Shown: positions 6,176 through 12,038 of the stretch, in pieces
Layout of the letters: every line of letters starts with the position of its first letter
How positions within the stretch are numbered: the first letter of the stretch is position 1
From: Deltaproteobacteria bacterium
GTDB lineage: Bacteria > Desulfobacterota > BSN033 > UBA1163
Direction of reading: 5' to 3'
Length of the DNA: 13,422 bases
Assembly (NCBI GenBank): GCA_016875255.1
Contig: VGRU01000085.1
Coordinates: 1-13,422, forward strand
Notes under the pieces: model-generated
Seen by the model: the letters and a program-made list of their open reading frames with translations, nothing else
The model's database searches: none
Told to the model about the DNA's origin: nothing
Position numbers and translations under genes: made by a program

Positions 6176-6775
6176 TTATTTTCTTTTTGGATAAATACAG
6201 AGCACATAATTGCCATGGGTTGGATGAGAACGATGAAAATCTTTAAAAACCTCATAAGAAATCTCAATTTTTCTGCCAGGGCTTGGGTCATGAATAATAA
6301 ATATCTTTTTTTGATCATCGTATCCCACTACCACCACATAGTGTCCCTCGCCCGAATATCTTCCAGTCTTATACCACTCTGGAGGGGGTACCCCTAAAAC
6401 CACCAATGGATACCCCTGAGCAAGTAAATATTTTGTCTCGTCCTTTCTCCAGTCGCAGAAGGTATAGACTTCAAACCCTTGACCTCTCGGATAGGATTCC
6501 ATATCGGAGACGATGGTTCCCCTTCCCCTTCTTGCTCTGCCAACCTCTTCTTGAGATGAATTCATTCCATAGAAATTCAATACCATCCGGAGGGAAGTGG
6601 GCCCGCAATCCATATAAGGCTGACGATAGGTGGGAACGTTCTCAACAAGATGTCTCGGGGGTAAATTCGATGTTGTTATTTGAAGGTTTTTTACGGGTGG
6701 ACGCATCGCACATCCAAATAATGATACGATGGTAAAAAATAGAATCAGATAAAACCAAAGGCTTTTCTTTCCCAT
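6176..6775 (-). CDS. C39-type peptidase lipoprotein
   Basis: A 199-residue predicted lipoprotein: a hydrophobic leader with lipobox SLFGC (Cys22 lipidated), then a papain-like peptidase C39 domain. Visible catalytic residues are Q52 in YRQPYMDCGP, nucleophile C57, H145 in GHYVVVVGYD and D163 in IHDPSPG. Peptidases of this family in bacteriocin exporters cut after Gly-Gly leaders; stand-alone lipoprotein forms like this have no established substrate and probably act at the envelope. A GTG at 6784 lies within the ribosome site AAGGGGTG, so ATG 6775 was chosen. It sits about 50 nt downstream of one exported hydrolase and about 115 nt upstream of another, all on the minus strand, suggesting an operon. 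Confidence 0.82.
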   Translation of the reverse strand: MGKKSLWFYLILFFTIVSLFGCAMRPPVKNLQITTSNLPPRHLVENVPTYRQPYMDCGPTSLRMVLNFYGMNSSQEEVGRARRGRGTIVSDMESYPRGQGFEVYTFCDWRKDETKYLLAQGYPLVVLGVPPPEWYKTGRYSGEGHYVVVVGYDDQKKIFIIHDPSPGRKIEISYEVFKDFHRSHPTHGNYVLCIYPKRK

Positions 6776-6827
6776 CTCATTCACCCCTTCTGGGTTATCT
6801 CTTCTTCATAAATGAAATCCTACATTT

Positions 6828-7559
6828 CTAAAGATTCTCCTTCAGCCACTTAATGGCGAAGTCAGAAGCATCCCTAACATCAAGTATGTCAATTCCATGG
6901 TCAGAACCCGGCCAAATCTTTAATTCTTTTTTTCCTTTTGCCCAGCCAAAATAAAGTTTATTGTGCTCAGCAGCCTTATAATTTCCTCCCCAATCCTTTT
7001 CCGAGGTCATAAAGAGAATGGGTTTACCCCCATATTCCTCCAAGAGCTCCCGAACCGCTTTTCCAGGAAGGGCTTCTTGGCCAGAGAGAGAAACTAAAAC
7101 CAAAGCCTTCACCTTGTATTTTGCTCCTGAGTGCAAAGCTACTCTTGAACCATAGCTTGTTCCCAACAAAGCAATCCGATCGGGGTCCACTCCTTTCTGG
7201 GCAGTAAGGAAGTCAAGCGCGCTTTTGAGATCATAATTGACAGGAGCATATGTATCCTGACTTTGAAGAAGCTTAATTTGTTCTTCCCTTCCCCTTGCCC
7301 TTGCAATGAGGTCTTTGTACCTGAGATCCATAACTAAAACAGCAAAACCTGCGTTGTTAAGATTTGAAGGAAAACGGCCGCCAAATAAAATACCATCGCA
7401 CCGGGCATCAGGAATGAAAATCACTCCTGGAGCATTATCAGAAGGTGGCGGATAATAGGTGGCATAAATCTGTTTTTGGTCTTCAGTTATTAATTTTACA
7501 GATTCTGAAGATATCGCAATGTCAACAAAGGAAGCAAAAATTAAACTTATAAACAGCAA
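6828..7559 (-). CDS. Exported alpha/beta hydrolase (dienelactone hydrolase/BAAT-like)
   Basis: An alpha/beta hydrolase with nucleophile S135 (GTSYGS), acid D189 (MTSEKDWGG) and base H221 (PGSDHGID), numbering from the TTG at 7559. It acts on an unknown ester or acyl substrate. The start is unusual. TTG 7559 is the only conventional start and has no ribosome site next to it. Extending upstream in frame to AUA at 7578-7580 gives KRIILLLLFISLIFASFVD after the start, a complete signal peptide, with AAGGAGG about 6 nt before the AUA. The real start is therefore probably codon 7580, either as a rare AUA initiation or as a mutated ATG. The protein would then be 250 residues and periplasmic or surface located, like its neighbours. 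Confidence 0.82.
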   Translation of the reverse strand: MLFISLIFASFVDIAISSESVKLITEDQKQIYATYYPPPSDNAPGVIFIPDARCDGILFGGRFPSNLNNAGFAVLVMDLRYKDLIARARGREEQIKLLQSQDTYAPVNYDLKSALDFLTAQKGVDPDRIALLGTSYGSRVALHSGAKYKVKALVLVSLSGQEALPGKAVRELLEEYGGKPILFMTSEKDWGGNYKAAEHNKLYFGWAKGKKELKIWPGSDHGIDILDVRDASDFAIKWLKENL

Positions 7560-7657
7560 TAGTAATATAATCCTCTTTATGAAAGCCCTCCTTTTTGATT
7601 TGAAAAATATTGGGTTGGGTTACAGGTTTATTAGACCCTGTTGCACAAATGCTAAAA

Positions 7658-7680
7658 CACCCTTCGACAGGCTCAGGGTG
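7658..7680. repeat. Dispersed palindromic repeat
   Basis: CACCCT (7658-7663) and AGGGTG (7675-7680) flank TCGACAGGCTC. The sequence CCCTTCGACAGGCTCAGGGT followed by GAACGG is a motif I recognise as recurring in intergenic regions of many bacterial genomes. A related half copy is at about 785-800. Confidence 0.55.
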
Positions 7681-7834
7681 AACGGAGTAATAGATTAAAA
7701 AACATTTGGATTATCCTACGCAGAGACTGGAAGCTATTGTATTTGGATTTATTAACGTTGTCAAAGAGAAAAAGTTCACAAATGGTGTGGCCTCGATAAA
7801 AGATTGAGATTTCCGGAAAAGTCCAGAAATCTTT

Positions 7835-7927
7835 GATTACATCGATTAGGGACCGATTACACAGATTAGAAACGCATTGATAAATAAAGAAAAATCTGTG
7901 GAATCATTTTTTGAAATCTATGTAATC
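7835..7927. repeat. Nested double inverted repeat (93 bp)
   Basis: The outer arms GATTACATCGATT (7835-7847) and AATCTATGTAATC (7915-7927) pair with one mismatch. Inside them GATTACACAGATT (7855-7867) and AATCTGTGGAATC (7893-7905) also pair with one mismatch. The two left arms are related to each other, as are the two right arms, so the element looks like a duplicated palindrome capable of a long hairpin or cruciform. Confidence 0.7.
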
Positions 7928-7952
7928 AGAGAGCGAAAAGTAGTTTTCCAGA

Positions 7953-7992
7953 GATCTCAGATTGGGATCTCAGATTGACAGATCTCAGATTG
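7953..7992. repeat. Three 12-bp direct repeats upstream of the toxin promoter
   Basis: GATCTCAGATTG occurs exactly three times, at 7953-7964, 7966-7977 and 7981-7992, spaced 13 and 15 bp apart. The array ends 6 bp before the -35 box at 7998. It could be an operator array for the adjacent RHH protein or just a local microsatellite-like expansion. Confidence 0.8.
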
Positions 7993-7997
7993 CGTCC

Positions 7998-8026
7998 TTG
8001 ACAAACAATTACGCATGTAGTAGATT
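7998..8026 (+). promoter_or_regulatory. Sigma-70 promoter predicted to give a leaderless toxin mRNA
   Basis: TTGACA (7998-8003), a 17-bp spacer and TAGATT (8021-8026) form a promoter whose start site, about 7 nt after the -10 box, falls on the ATG at 8033. No ribosome-binding sequence precedes that ATG, consistent with a leaderless message. Confidence 0.65.
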
Positions 8027-8032
8027 GTAAAC

Positions 8033-8530
8033 ATGGAGATCGTTTTTGATGCCTCAACGCTTATTCTCCTTGCAAAAATAGAATTGCTAAGAAAAATAGC
8101 AGGGGAAGTAAAAATCATTGTCCCAGAAAAAGTCAAAGCAGAATGCCTCTCAAAGGAAAGCATAGATTCTCTTTTGATCACGACCCTTATCAAAGAAAAA
8201 AAGATTGAAGTAAAAAGGGCGGGGAATTTAGAGGCAATTAAAAAGATCCAAAGAGACTTTAGAATAGAGGCTGGAGAAGCTGAATCTCTCTGGTTAGCCA
8301 GAAGTCTCAACTGTCCGATAGCTGTGGATGATGGCCCGACGATAAAAGCATGTAAAGTTATCGGCCAGAGATTTACAACTGCCATCCACTTTCTTTTTAA
8401 TCTGGTCTCTCAGAATAGATTGGAACTTCCAATGGCTATTGAAAAACTTGAAAAACTATCCCATTATGGCCGATACAGTAAAAAAATAATCGAGGATGCT
8501 GCGAAACGTCTTAAAGGAGGAAATGGATGA
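8033..8530 (+). CDS. PIN-domain nuclease toxin (DUF3368-like)
   Basis: A 165-residue PIN-domain protein of the DUF3368 type, predicted to be a metal-dependent nuclease. Acidic residues expected at the active site are visible: D6 (VFDASTLILLAK), E37 (PEKVKAEC), E82/E84 (EAGEAESLWLA) and D99/D100 (IAVDDGPTIKACK). The C-terminal 40 residues add helices usual for this subgroup. ATG 8033 is the first usable start and lacks a ribosome site. The last codons overlap the next gene (ATGA, 8527-8530), so it pairs with that RHH/UPF0175-like protein as a toxin-antitoxin module. Having the toxin first is the reverse of the common order. Confidence 0.82.
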   Translation: MEIVFDASTLILLAKIELLRKIAGEVKIIVPEKVKAECLSKESIDSLLITTLIKEKKIEVKRAGNLEAIKKIQRDFRIEAGEAESLWLARSLNCPIAVDDGPTIKACKVIGQRFTTAIHFLFNLVSQNRLELPMAIEKLEKLSHYGRYSKKIIEDAAKRLKGGNG

Positions 8531-8817
8531 GTGTGATAAGCCTGAGATTGAAGGATAGAGATTTGGAGAGGCTTGATGAATTCTCAAGACTGGAACGAAA
8601 GGACAGATCAACAGCGGCTCGTGAGCTTCTTGATTATGGCTGGGAATTTCTAATGCTCAAGCATTACAAGGGGGGAAAGCTTTCTCTGGAAGGTCTGGCC
8701 AAAAAGCTTGATATATCGATAAGTGAAGCCATAGACCTTCTTGCCGAGTTTGGTACAGAAGCCCCCATAGAGTTTGAAGACTACTTAGAGGGTTTTAAGG
8801 TGTTTAATAACAAATAA
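8527..8817 (+). CDS. RHH/UPF0175-like antitoxin
   Basis: A 96-residue protein. The N-terminal part (SVISLRLKDRDLERLDEFSRLERKDRSTAARELLDYGWE, about 2-40) is a ribbon-helix-helix unit. The C-terminal half contains the UPF0175-type helix-turn-helix KLSLEGLAKKLDISISEAIDLLAEFG. UPF0175 proteins are regularly found beside DUF3368 PIN nucleases and are taken to be their antitoxins and repressors. A very strong ribosome site (AAAGGAGG) precedes the start, unlike the toxin gene upstream, so the antitoxin may be translated more efficiently from the shared message. Confidence 0.82.
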   Translation: MSVISLRLKDRDLERLDEFSRLERKDRSTAARELLDYGWEFLMLKHYKGGKLSLEGLAKKLDISISEAIDLLAEFGTEAPIEFEDYLEGFKVFNNK

Positions 8818-8991
8818 AGAACCCCCACGCACAGGGTAAGCCTCTAAAAACCGCCTTCTCTAAACCCAAAATCGAGATCCCGAACCAAGGATGACAAAAA
8901 ACAAAAATCCTTGTTGTAAGGGCGGAGATACAGATTTTTATTGAAAGTATCAATTTAGTTGTTTGAAATCGTCTTGTAAAATCCCTCCCAA

Positions 8992-9012
8992 CCTCCCTTT
9001 ACCAAAGGGAGG
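8992..9012. repeat. Perfect 9-bp hairpin
   Basis: CCTCCCTTT (8992-9000) and AAAGGGAGG (9004-9012) pair perfectly around ACC. It is preceded by ATCCCTCCCAA, giving a run of related C-rich words. It could terminate either neighbour weakly, but its flanks lack a T tract. Confidence 0.6.
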
Positions 9013-9022
9013 AGAAACCTTT

Positions 9023-9100
9023 CCCCCCTTTGACTCGCCGCGCCCGCCGTGCTCGCGCACCGTCGCGGCAGGCATGCGCTGGCGCAGCGGGCAAAGGGGG
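9023..9100. repeat. GC-rich long inverted repeat
   Basis: The outer arms CCCCTTTG (9025-9032) and CAAAGGGG (9092-9099) and the inner arms GCCCGC (9042-9047) and GCGGGC (9087-9092) enclose a core very rich in CG dinucleotides (GCTCGCGCACCGTCGCGG). The core composition is unlike the surrounding AT-rich DNA and the genes nearby, suggesting a mobile or imported repeat. Confidence 0.6.
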
Positions 9101-9197
9101 ATGAAGGGGGATTAGATCAGTTTTTTCAAAGCGCTAAATTGATACCATTGGAAGGAGTGTTTATTCCACTGAAATCACTGGTTGTTCCGTTCCTGGA

Positions 9198-10577
9198 TTA
9201 ACGGCAATATTCAAAAAGGCTGGCCATGGCGCGGACGGTCCGGTGGATTTCGTGGAAGGTTGGCCAGCCTTCTTCTTCGAGGGGCAATCGTGTGGCCTCC
9301 CGAACACTCTCCGGCCCGATTAACCAGAAGAGGATGGGTTTTCTCGGCCCTTTCACGCCTGATAGAATCTCCTTCGGATCAAGAAGCCATATTCCATGTC
9401 CGGCATAGATGTGAACAATGATCCCATCGACTCCAGAATCATCGTGAAGGGCTGAAAGGCCCTGTTTGTAAGCGAGAGCCGGGCCGTTCTTTTCTATTGC
9501 AGGCCAGTAATCCACGGGATTATGGATAGGCATCCAGTCAGGGGAAAGTTCTTCCAATCGTTTCCGGGTTTGAGGGGAAAGATGCGCCAGGGTCAGACCA
9601 TATTTTTCCATATGGTCTGCAGTCACAATTCCCGAAGCGCCGCTGTAGGTCAGTATGGCGATCCTCGGCTTTCCCGCAGGGGATCGCTGGATGTGGAAAT
9701 CCTTTTCAAGGGTTCTGGCTATGTCCATCATCTCAAAAAAATCATCAGCCTCAATGACACGGGCCTGCCTGAGGATCCCCCTGATCAACTCGTAGTTGCC
9801 GGCCAGAGAGGCCGTATGGCTGAAGGAAGCCTTTGCTCCGGAGGGTGTCTTTCCGCCCTTGAGCACGACGATGGGTTTATCCGATGAAGCTGCAAGTTCG
9901 AAGAAGCGCCGTCCGTTGATGAAGGATTCGAGGTAGAGGCAGATGACATTAGTGGCAGGATCGTTCAGGAGATACTCCAGGAGTTCAATTTCACTCACAT
10001 CGCATTTGTTGCCGATGGAGCAGACCTTTGCCAGGCCAAGGGTCTTATTACCCATGAGGGTGATGATGAATCCTCCGGATAGAAGCCCGCTTTGAACCAT
10101 GAGAGAGATATGACCCGGACGGATTGCCTCCTGCATATCTTTCGGAATGACGAAAGAGAAGACATAGGGTTTTGCCATGTCAATCAGACCCATACAGTTG
10201 GGTCCCCATATCCGGATCCTTCCCCTTCTCGCAATGGCAAGGCATTGGTCCTGGAGCGCTTTTCCTTCGGGGCCCACTTCGGCAAAGCCGCCCGATTCAA
10301 TCATGACTCCCCGGACCCTTTTCGTCACACAATCTTCGAGAACCTGAGGAACTGCCCTTGCCGGGACAAAGATGATGGCGAGATCGAGGGGACCGTTGAT
10401 CTCCGAGACCCGGGGATAGCATTTCAATCCAAGAATCTCATCATATTTTGGGTTTACCGGATAGATGGGGCCTTTATAGCCGAGGGTGAGATTGGCGAGT
10501 AGATTTCTCCCTCCGCTGTAAGGTTCAGGGGTGGCTCCTACCACTGCGATTCCATTGGGTTCAAAGAAGAAGTCCAT
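9198..10577 (-). CDS. NDP-forming acyl-CoA synthetase, alpha-type subunit
   Basis: A 459-residue protein with the CoA-binding Rossmann domain (GIAVVGATPEP at 9-19; VNPKYDEILG) and a succinyl-CoA-ligase-like region including the phosphorelay histidine H254 in SFSHTASLAG. It stops after the third domain and lacks the ATP-grasp (beta) part that is fused in many homologues, so it should need a separate beta subunit, not present here. Such enzymes interconvert an acyl-CoA plus ADP and phosphate with the free acid, CoA and ATP, and drive energy conservation in amino acid fermenters. A TTG six codons upstream (10595) is possible, but ATG 10577 gives the usual family start (FFEPNGIAVVGA). No ribosome site is visible before either start; a 9-bp tandem repeat tract begins 16 nt upstream of the ATG. 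Confidence 0.85.
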   Translation of the reverse strand: MDFFFEPNGIAVVGATPEPYSGGRNLLANLTLGYKGPIYPVNPKYDEILGLKCYPRVSEINGPLDLAIIFVPARAVPQVLEDCVTKRVRGVMIESGGFAEVGPEGKALQDQCLAIARRGRIRIWGPNCMGLIDMAKPYVFSFVIPKDMQEAIRPGHISLMVQSGLLSGGFIITLMGNKTLGLAKVCSIGNKCDVSEIELLEYLLNDPATNVICLYLESFINGRRFFELAASSDKPIVVLKGGKTPSGAKASFSHTASLAGNYELIRGILRQARVIEADDFFEMMDIARTLEKDFHIQRSPAGKPRIAILTYSGASGIVTADHMEKYGLTLAHLSPQTRKRLEELSPDWMPIHNPVDYWPAIEKNGPALAYKQGLSALHDDSGVDGIIVHIYAGHGIWLLDPKEILSGVKGPRKPILFWLIGPESVREATRLPLEEEGWPTFHEIHRTVRAMASLFEYCR

Positions 10578-10593
10578 AAATGAGAAATTGAAC

Positions 10594-10636
10594 AAAGTGA
10601 CTAAAGTGACTAAATTGCCTAAAGTGCCTCAAAGTG
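10594..10636. repeat. Degenerate 9-bp tandem repeat (AAAGTGACT/AAAGTGCCT)
   Basis: Four complete units (AAAGTGACT, AAAGTGACT, AAATTGCCT, AAAGTGCCT) and a partial fifth lie head to tail directly upstream of the acyl-CoA synthetase gene, where its ribosome site and promoter would be expected. A second microrepeat, GAAACTC three times, lies at 10697-10717. Confidence 0.75.
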
Positions 10637-10731
10637 GATGATCTAACTTTTATCCCAATAGATCGTTTAGGGCATTTTAGGCCTCTCTTTTAACTTGAAA
10701 CTCGAAACTCGAAACTTTTTAACTTATTCTA

Positions 10732-10773
10732 TTGACTTAGGTCAAGGAAGTCTTTGAGTAGAGGAGTTATATT
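10732..10773 (+). promoter_or_regulatory. FNR/CRP-type activator site and -10 box for the YgbA-like gene
   Basis: TTGAC-TTAG-GTCAA (10732-10745) is a perfect 5+5 palindrome of the FNR/DNR/HcpR kind (TTGAT-N4-ATCAA). Its centre (10738.5) lies 41.5 bp before the start site expected from the -10 box TATATT at 10768-10773, which is the exact class II activator geometry. It predicts induction by low oxygen or nitric oxide. Confidence 0.75.
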
Positions 10774-10801
10774 CATCTCAAAGGAATTCAGGATAAGGCT
10801 T

Positions 10802-11167
10802 ATGGCAGGGAAGGGAAAGATCTCAGAAAAAGAGAAGGCGGACATCAGGACCTTGATGAAATTTGTAGAGATATTTTGCAGGGAGAATCACAACGGTGAT
10901 AGAAGTCCATTTTCATTCCGTTTATATGATATCAGAGAAATTGAGAAGAAAGAGATTACCCTCTGCCCTGAATGCACAAAGCTCCTGACCTACGGTCTGA
11001 CGATGAGGTTAAAGTGCCCCCACGACCCCAAACCCATGTGCAAGAAGTGCGAGACCCAATGCTACAAGGGGGAATATAAGGAAAAAATCCGGGAGATCAT
11101 GAAGTTTTCCGGCATGTACATGATCAAACATGGCAGGGTGGATATGTTGTATCATTATTTAAGATGA
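10802..11167 (+). CDS. YgbA-type protein (nitrous oxide-stimulated promoter family)
   Basis: A 121-residue soluble protein that I recognise as the YgbA_NO family, whose E. coli member is induced by nitric oxide. After an N-terminal helix (EKADIRTLMKFVEIFCRENH) it has a Cys-rich centre, CPEC at 55-58 then C72, C80, C83 and C87 (CPHDPKPMCKKCETQCY), and a conserved end (YKEKIREIMKFSGMYMIKH). The cysteines could hold zinc or an iron-sulfur centre. ATG 10802 is preceded by AGGATAAGG; a TTG at 10754 would extend it over the -10 box and is rejected. The FNR-type box upstream fits NO or anaerobic control. The biochemical function of the family is not established. Confidence 0.83.
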   Translation: MAGKGKISEKEKADIRTLMKFVEIFCRENHNGDRSPFSFRLYDIREIEKKEITLCPECTKLLTYGLTMRLKCPHDPKPMCKKCETQCYKGEYKEKIREIMKFSGMYMIKHGRVDMLYHYLR

Positions 11168-11207
11168 GGGGAGGGGAAGGGGGAGATAGGGTGATGGGGG
11201 GATTGGG
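11168..11207 (+). other. G-quadruplex-capable G-run tract
   Basis: Six G runs of three or more (11168-11171, 11173-11176, 11179-11183, 11189-11191, 11196-11201, 11205-11207) separated by 1-5 nt follow the TGA stop of the YgbA-like gene directly. They satisfy the G3+N1-7 rule on the transcribed strand. It lies between that gene and the next activator site. Confidence 0.6.
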
Positions 11208-11227
11208 AGAACAATAAATTTAAAGAA

Positions 11228-11269
11228 TTGATTTAAGTCAATATCTTTTTGGCAGAAATGGTTTATTTT
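11228..11269 (+). promoter_or_regulatory. Second FNR/CRP-type activator site and -10 box
   Basis: TTGAT-TTAA-GTCAA (11228-11241) is an FNR-type palindrome. Its centre (11234.5) is 41.5 bp upstream of the start site expected at about 11276 from the -10 box TATTTT (11264-11269). The same geometry as the site at 10732 makes coincidence unlikely. It would drive the zinc-ribbon, mini-oxidase and DUF1858 genes. Confidence 0.72.
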
Positions 11270-11295
11270 TAAAATAAAATTGAAAGGAGGGAGAG

Positions 11296-11442
11296 ATGGC
11301 TGATAAGAGTGGGAAAAAAGAGATCAGTTGCTTTGTCTGTGGTAAAACAGAACATCAGGGAGTATTGCTGCCCTGCCGCAAGGCGGGAGAGGATCTCTGG
11401 GTCTGCACGCGATGTTTACCCGCGCTGATTCATGGGGGGTAA
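11296..11442 (+). CDS. Small zinc-ribbon protein, unknown function
   Basis: A 48-residue protein with ATG 11296 behind an excellent ribosome site (AAAGGAGGG). It has two CxxC pairs, C12/C15 (ISCFVCGKTEH) and C37/C40 (WVCTRCLPALIHGG), about 21 residues apart, plus C27: a compact zinc ribbon like those at the start of ClpX or in small adaptor proteins. It is the first gene after the second FNR-type promoter and is followed 69 nt later by the mini heme-copper-like gene. It cannot be named from sequence; it may be a redox or NO-sensitive switch or an assembly factor. Coding is supported by the ribosome site, cysteine pattern and operon position. Confidence 0.72.
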   Translation: MADKSGKKEISCFVCGKTEHQGVLLPCRKAGEDLWVCTRCLPALIHGG

Positions 11443-11511
11443 TTGCGATAGTTCGGAGACAAGGAATGGAAAAATCAACAAATAAATGAATGAAACGTTG
11501 GAGGTAATTGA

Positions 11512-11925
11512 ATGGATAAGTATGCAAAAGCCTTTGTCAAAGCGAGTTTGATCTATTTTGGGATCGGGGCGATCACAGGGGTATGTATGGTCTTGTGGCC
11601 TGATACACGGTTCATCCTCACAAGGGTCCATACCCATATCAATCTTTTGGGCTTTATGGCGATGATGGTCTATGGGGTGGGGTATCATATTTTGCCGCGC
11701 TTCATGGGGAGGCCTGTCTATAGCCACCGCCTTGGAAATATTCAAGTCTGGCTTGCCAATATCAGCCTCATCGGTCTCTCCGTTTCCTGGATTTTGGAGG
11801 CTTCGCTGGGCGGAGTATGGCATACGCTGGCCATTCTCTTTGGATTCGGGCAGGGAGTTTCGATCTTTCTTTTTATCGTCAATTTGTGGAAGAGCATGGC
11901 GCCGCAACCAGCAGAAAAAGGTTAA
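11512..11925 (+). CDS. Mini heme-copper-oxidase-like membrane protein (CcoN/NorB N-terminal related)
   Basis: A 137-residue integral membrane protein with four predicted helices (about 9-30, 43-62, 76-97, 102-126). Helices 1-2 resemble the first helices of cbb3 oxidase subunit I and nitric oxide reductase NorB, including RVHTHINLLGFMAMMVYGVGYHILPR. H40 or H42 could be the heme b axial ligand, with further histidines H59 and H104. It is far too short for a complete oxidase of about 12 helices and has no copper-site helices, so it cannot be a terminal oxidase by itself. It may be a four-helix heme b electron carrier or NO-binding protein. Start ATG follows TTGGAGG. Neighbours (YgbA, DUF1858) point to NO or anaerobic redox stress. 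Family relation is likely; function is open. Confidence 0.75.
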   Translation: MDKYAKAFVKASLIYFGIGAITGVCMVLWPDTRFILTRVHTHINLLGFMAMMVYGVGYHILPRFMGRPVYSHRLGNIQVWLANISLIGLSVSWILEASLGGVWHTLAILFGFGQGVSIFLFIVNLWKSMAPQPAEKG

Positions 11926-11932
11926 AGGCTGG

Positions 11933-11998
11933 AGGAGCGTCCCATGAACGGGACTTGAGGTTGGAGGCAAAAGATTTTTCCTCAAGTGAAACGCTCCT
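11933..11998 (+). repeat. Structured intergenic repeat, copy A
   Basis: Outer arms AGGAGCGT (11933-11940) and ACGCTCCT (11991-11998) enclose two smaller stems: GTCCC/GGGAC (11939-11943/11950-11954) and CTTGAGG/CCTCAAG (11954-11960/11980-11986). This gives a three-way-junction layout. Its right side runs into degenerate 16-bp tandem units (CCTCAAGTGAAACGCT, CCTGAAGCAAAGCAAT) that end just before the DUF1858 ribosome site. A related copy B lies at 12272-12357. Confidence 0.65.
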
Positions 11999-12038
11999 GA
12001 AGCAAAGCAATCCTCAAACAAAATTTTGGAGGTTTCAC

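Larger units (their letters stand above)
7581..7952. other. Repeat-rich intergenic region, no gene seen
   Basis: No coding region is supported here. It holds the upstream region of the minus-strand hydrolase, a dispersed palindrome at 7658-7680, and a nested double inverted repeat at 7835-7927. The DNA is AT-rich and has no recognisable promoter pair for the minus-strand genes. Confidence 0.5.
8818..9197. other. Intergenic region with hairpins, no gene seen
   Basis: About 380 bases between convergent genes contain no supported coding region. They hold two strong inverted repeats (8992-9012 and 9023-9100) and otherwise AT-rich DNA. No T-rich tail follows the hairpins, so they are not classic terminators. 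Confidence 0.5.

Noticed and set aside
7953..7992. Possible CRISPR-like repeat array
   Set aside because: Units are 12 bp with 1-3 nt between them; no spacers of CRISPR size and no cas genes.
9522..9887. Plus-strand open frame of 121 codons in the acyl-CoA synthetase
   Set aside because: It is antisense to a well-conserved enzyme, with no ribosome site or recognisable domain.
11416..12021. Antisense open frame of 201 codons over the mini-oxidase gene
   Set aside because: It opposes a membrane protein with clear family residues, and part of its length is the repeat element; the product is low complexity without domain features.
11817..12038. Upstream in-frame extension of the DUF1858 gene
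   Set aside because: It would overlap the mini-oxidase gene and translate structured repeat A; the ATG at 12039 has a strong ribosome site and matches the family start.
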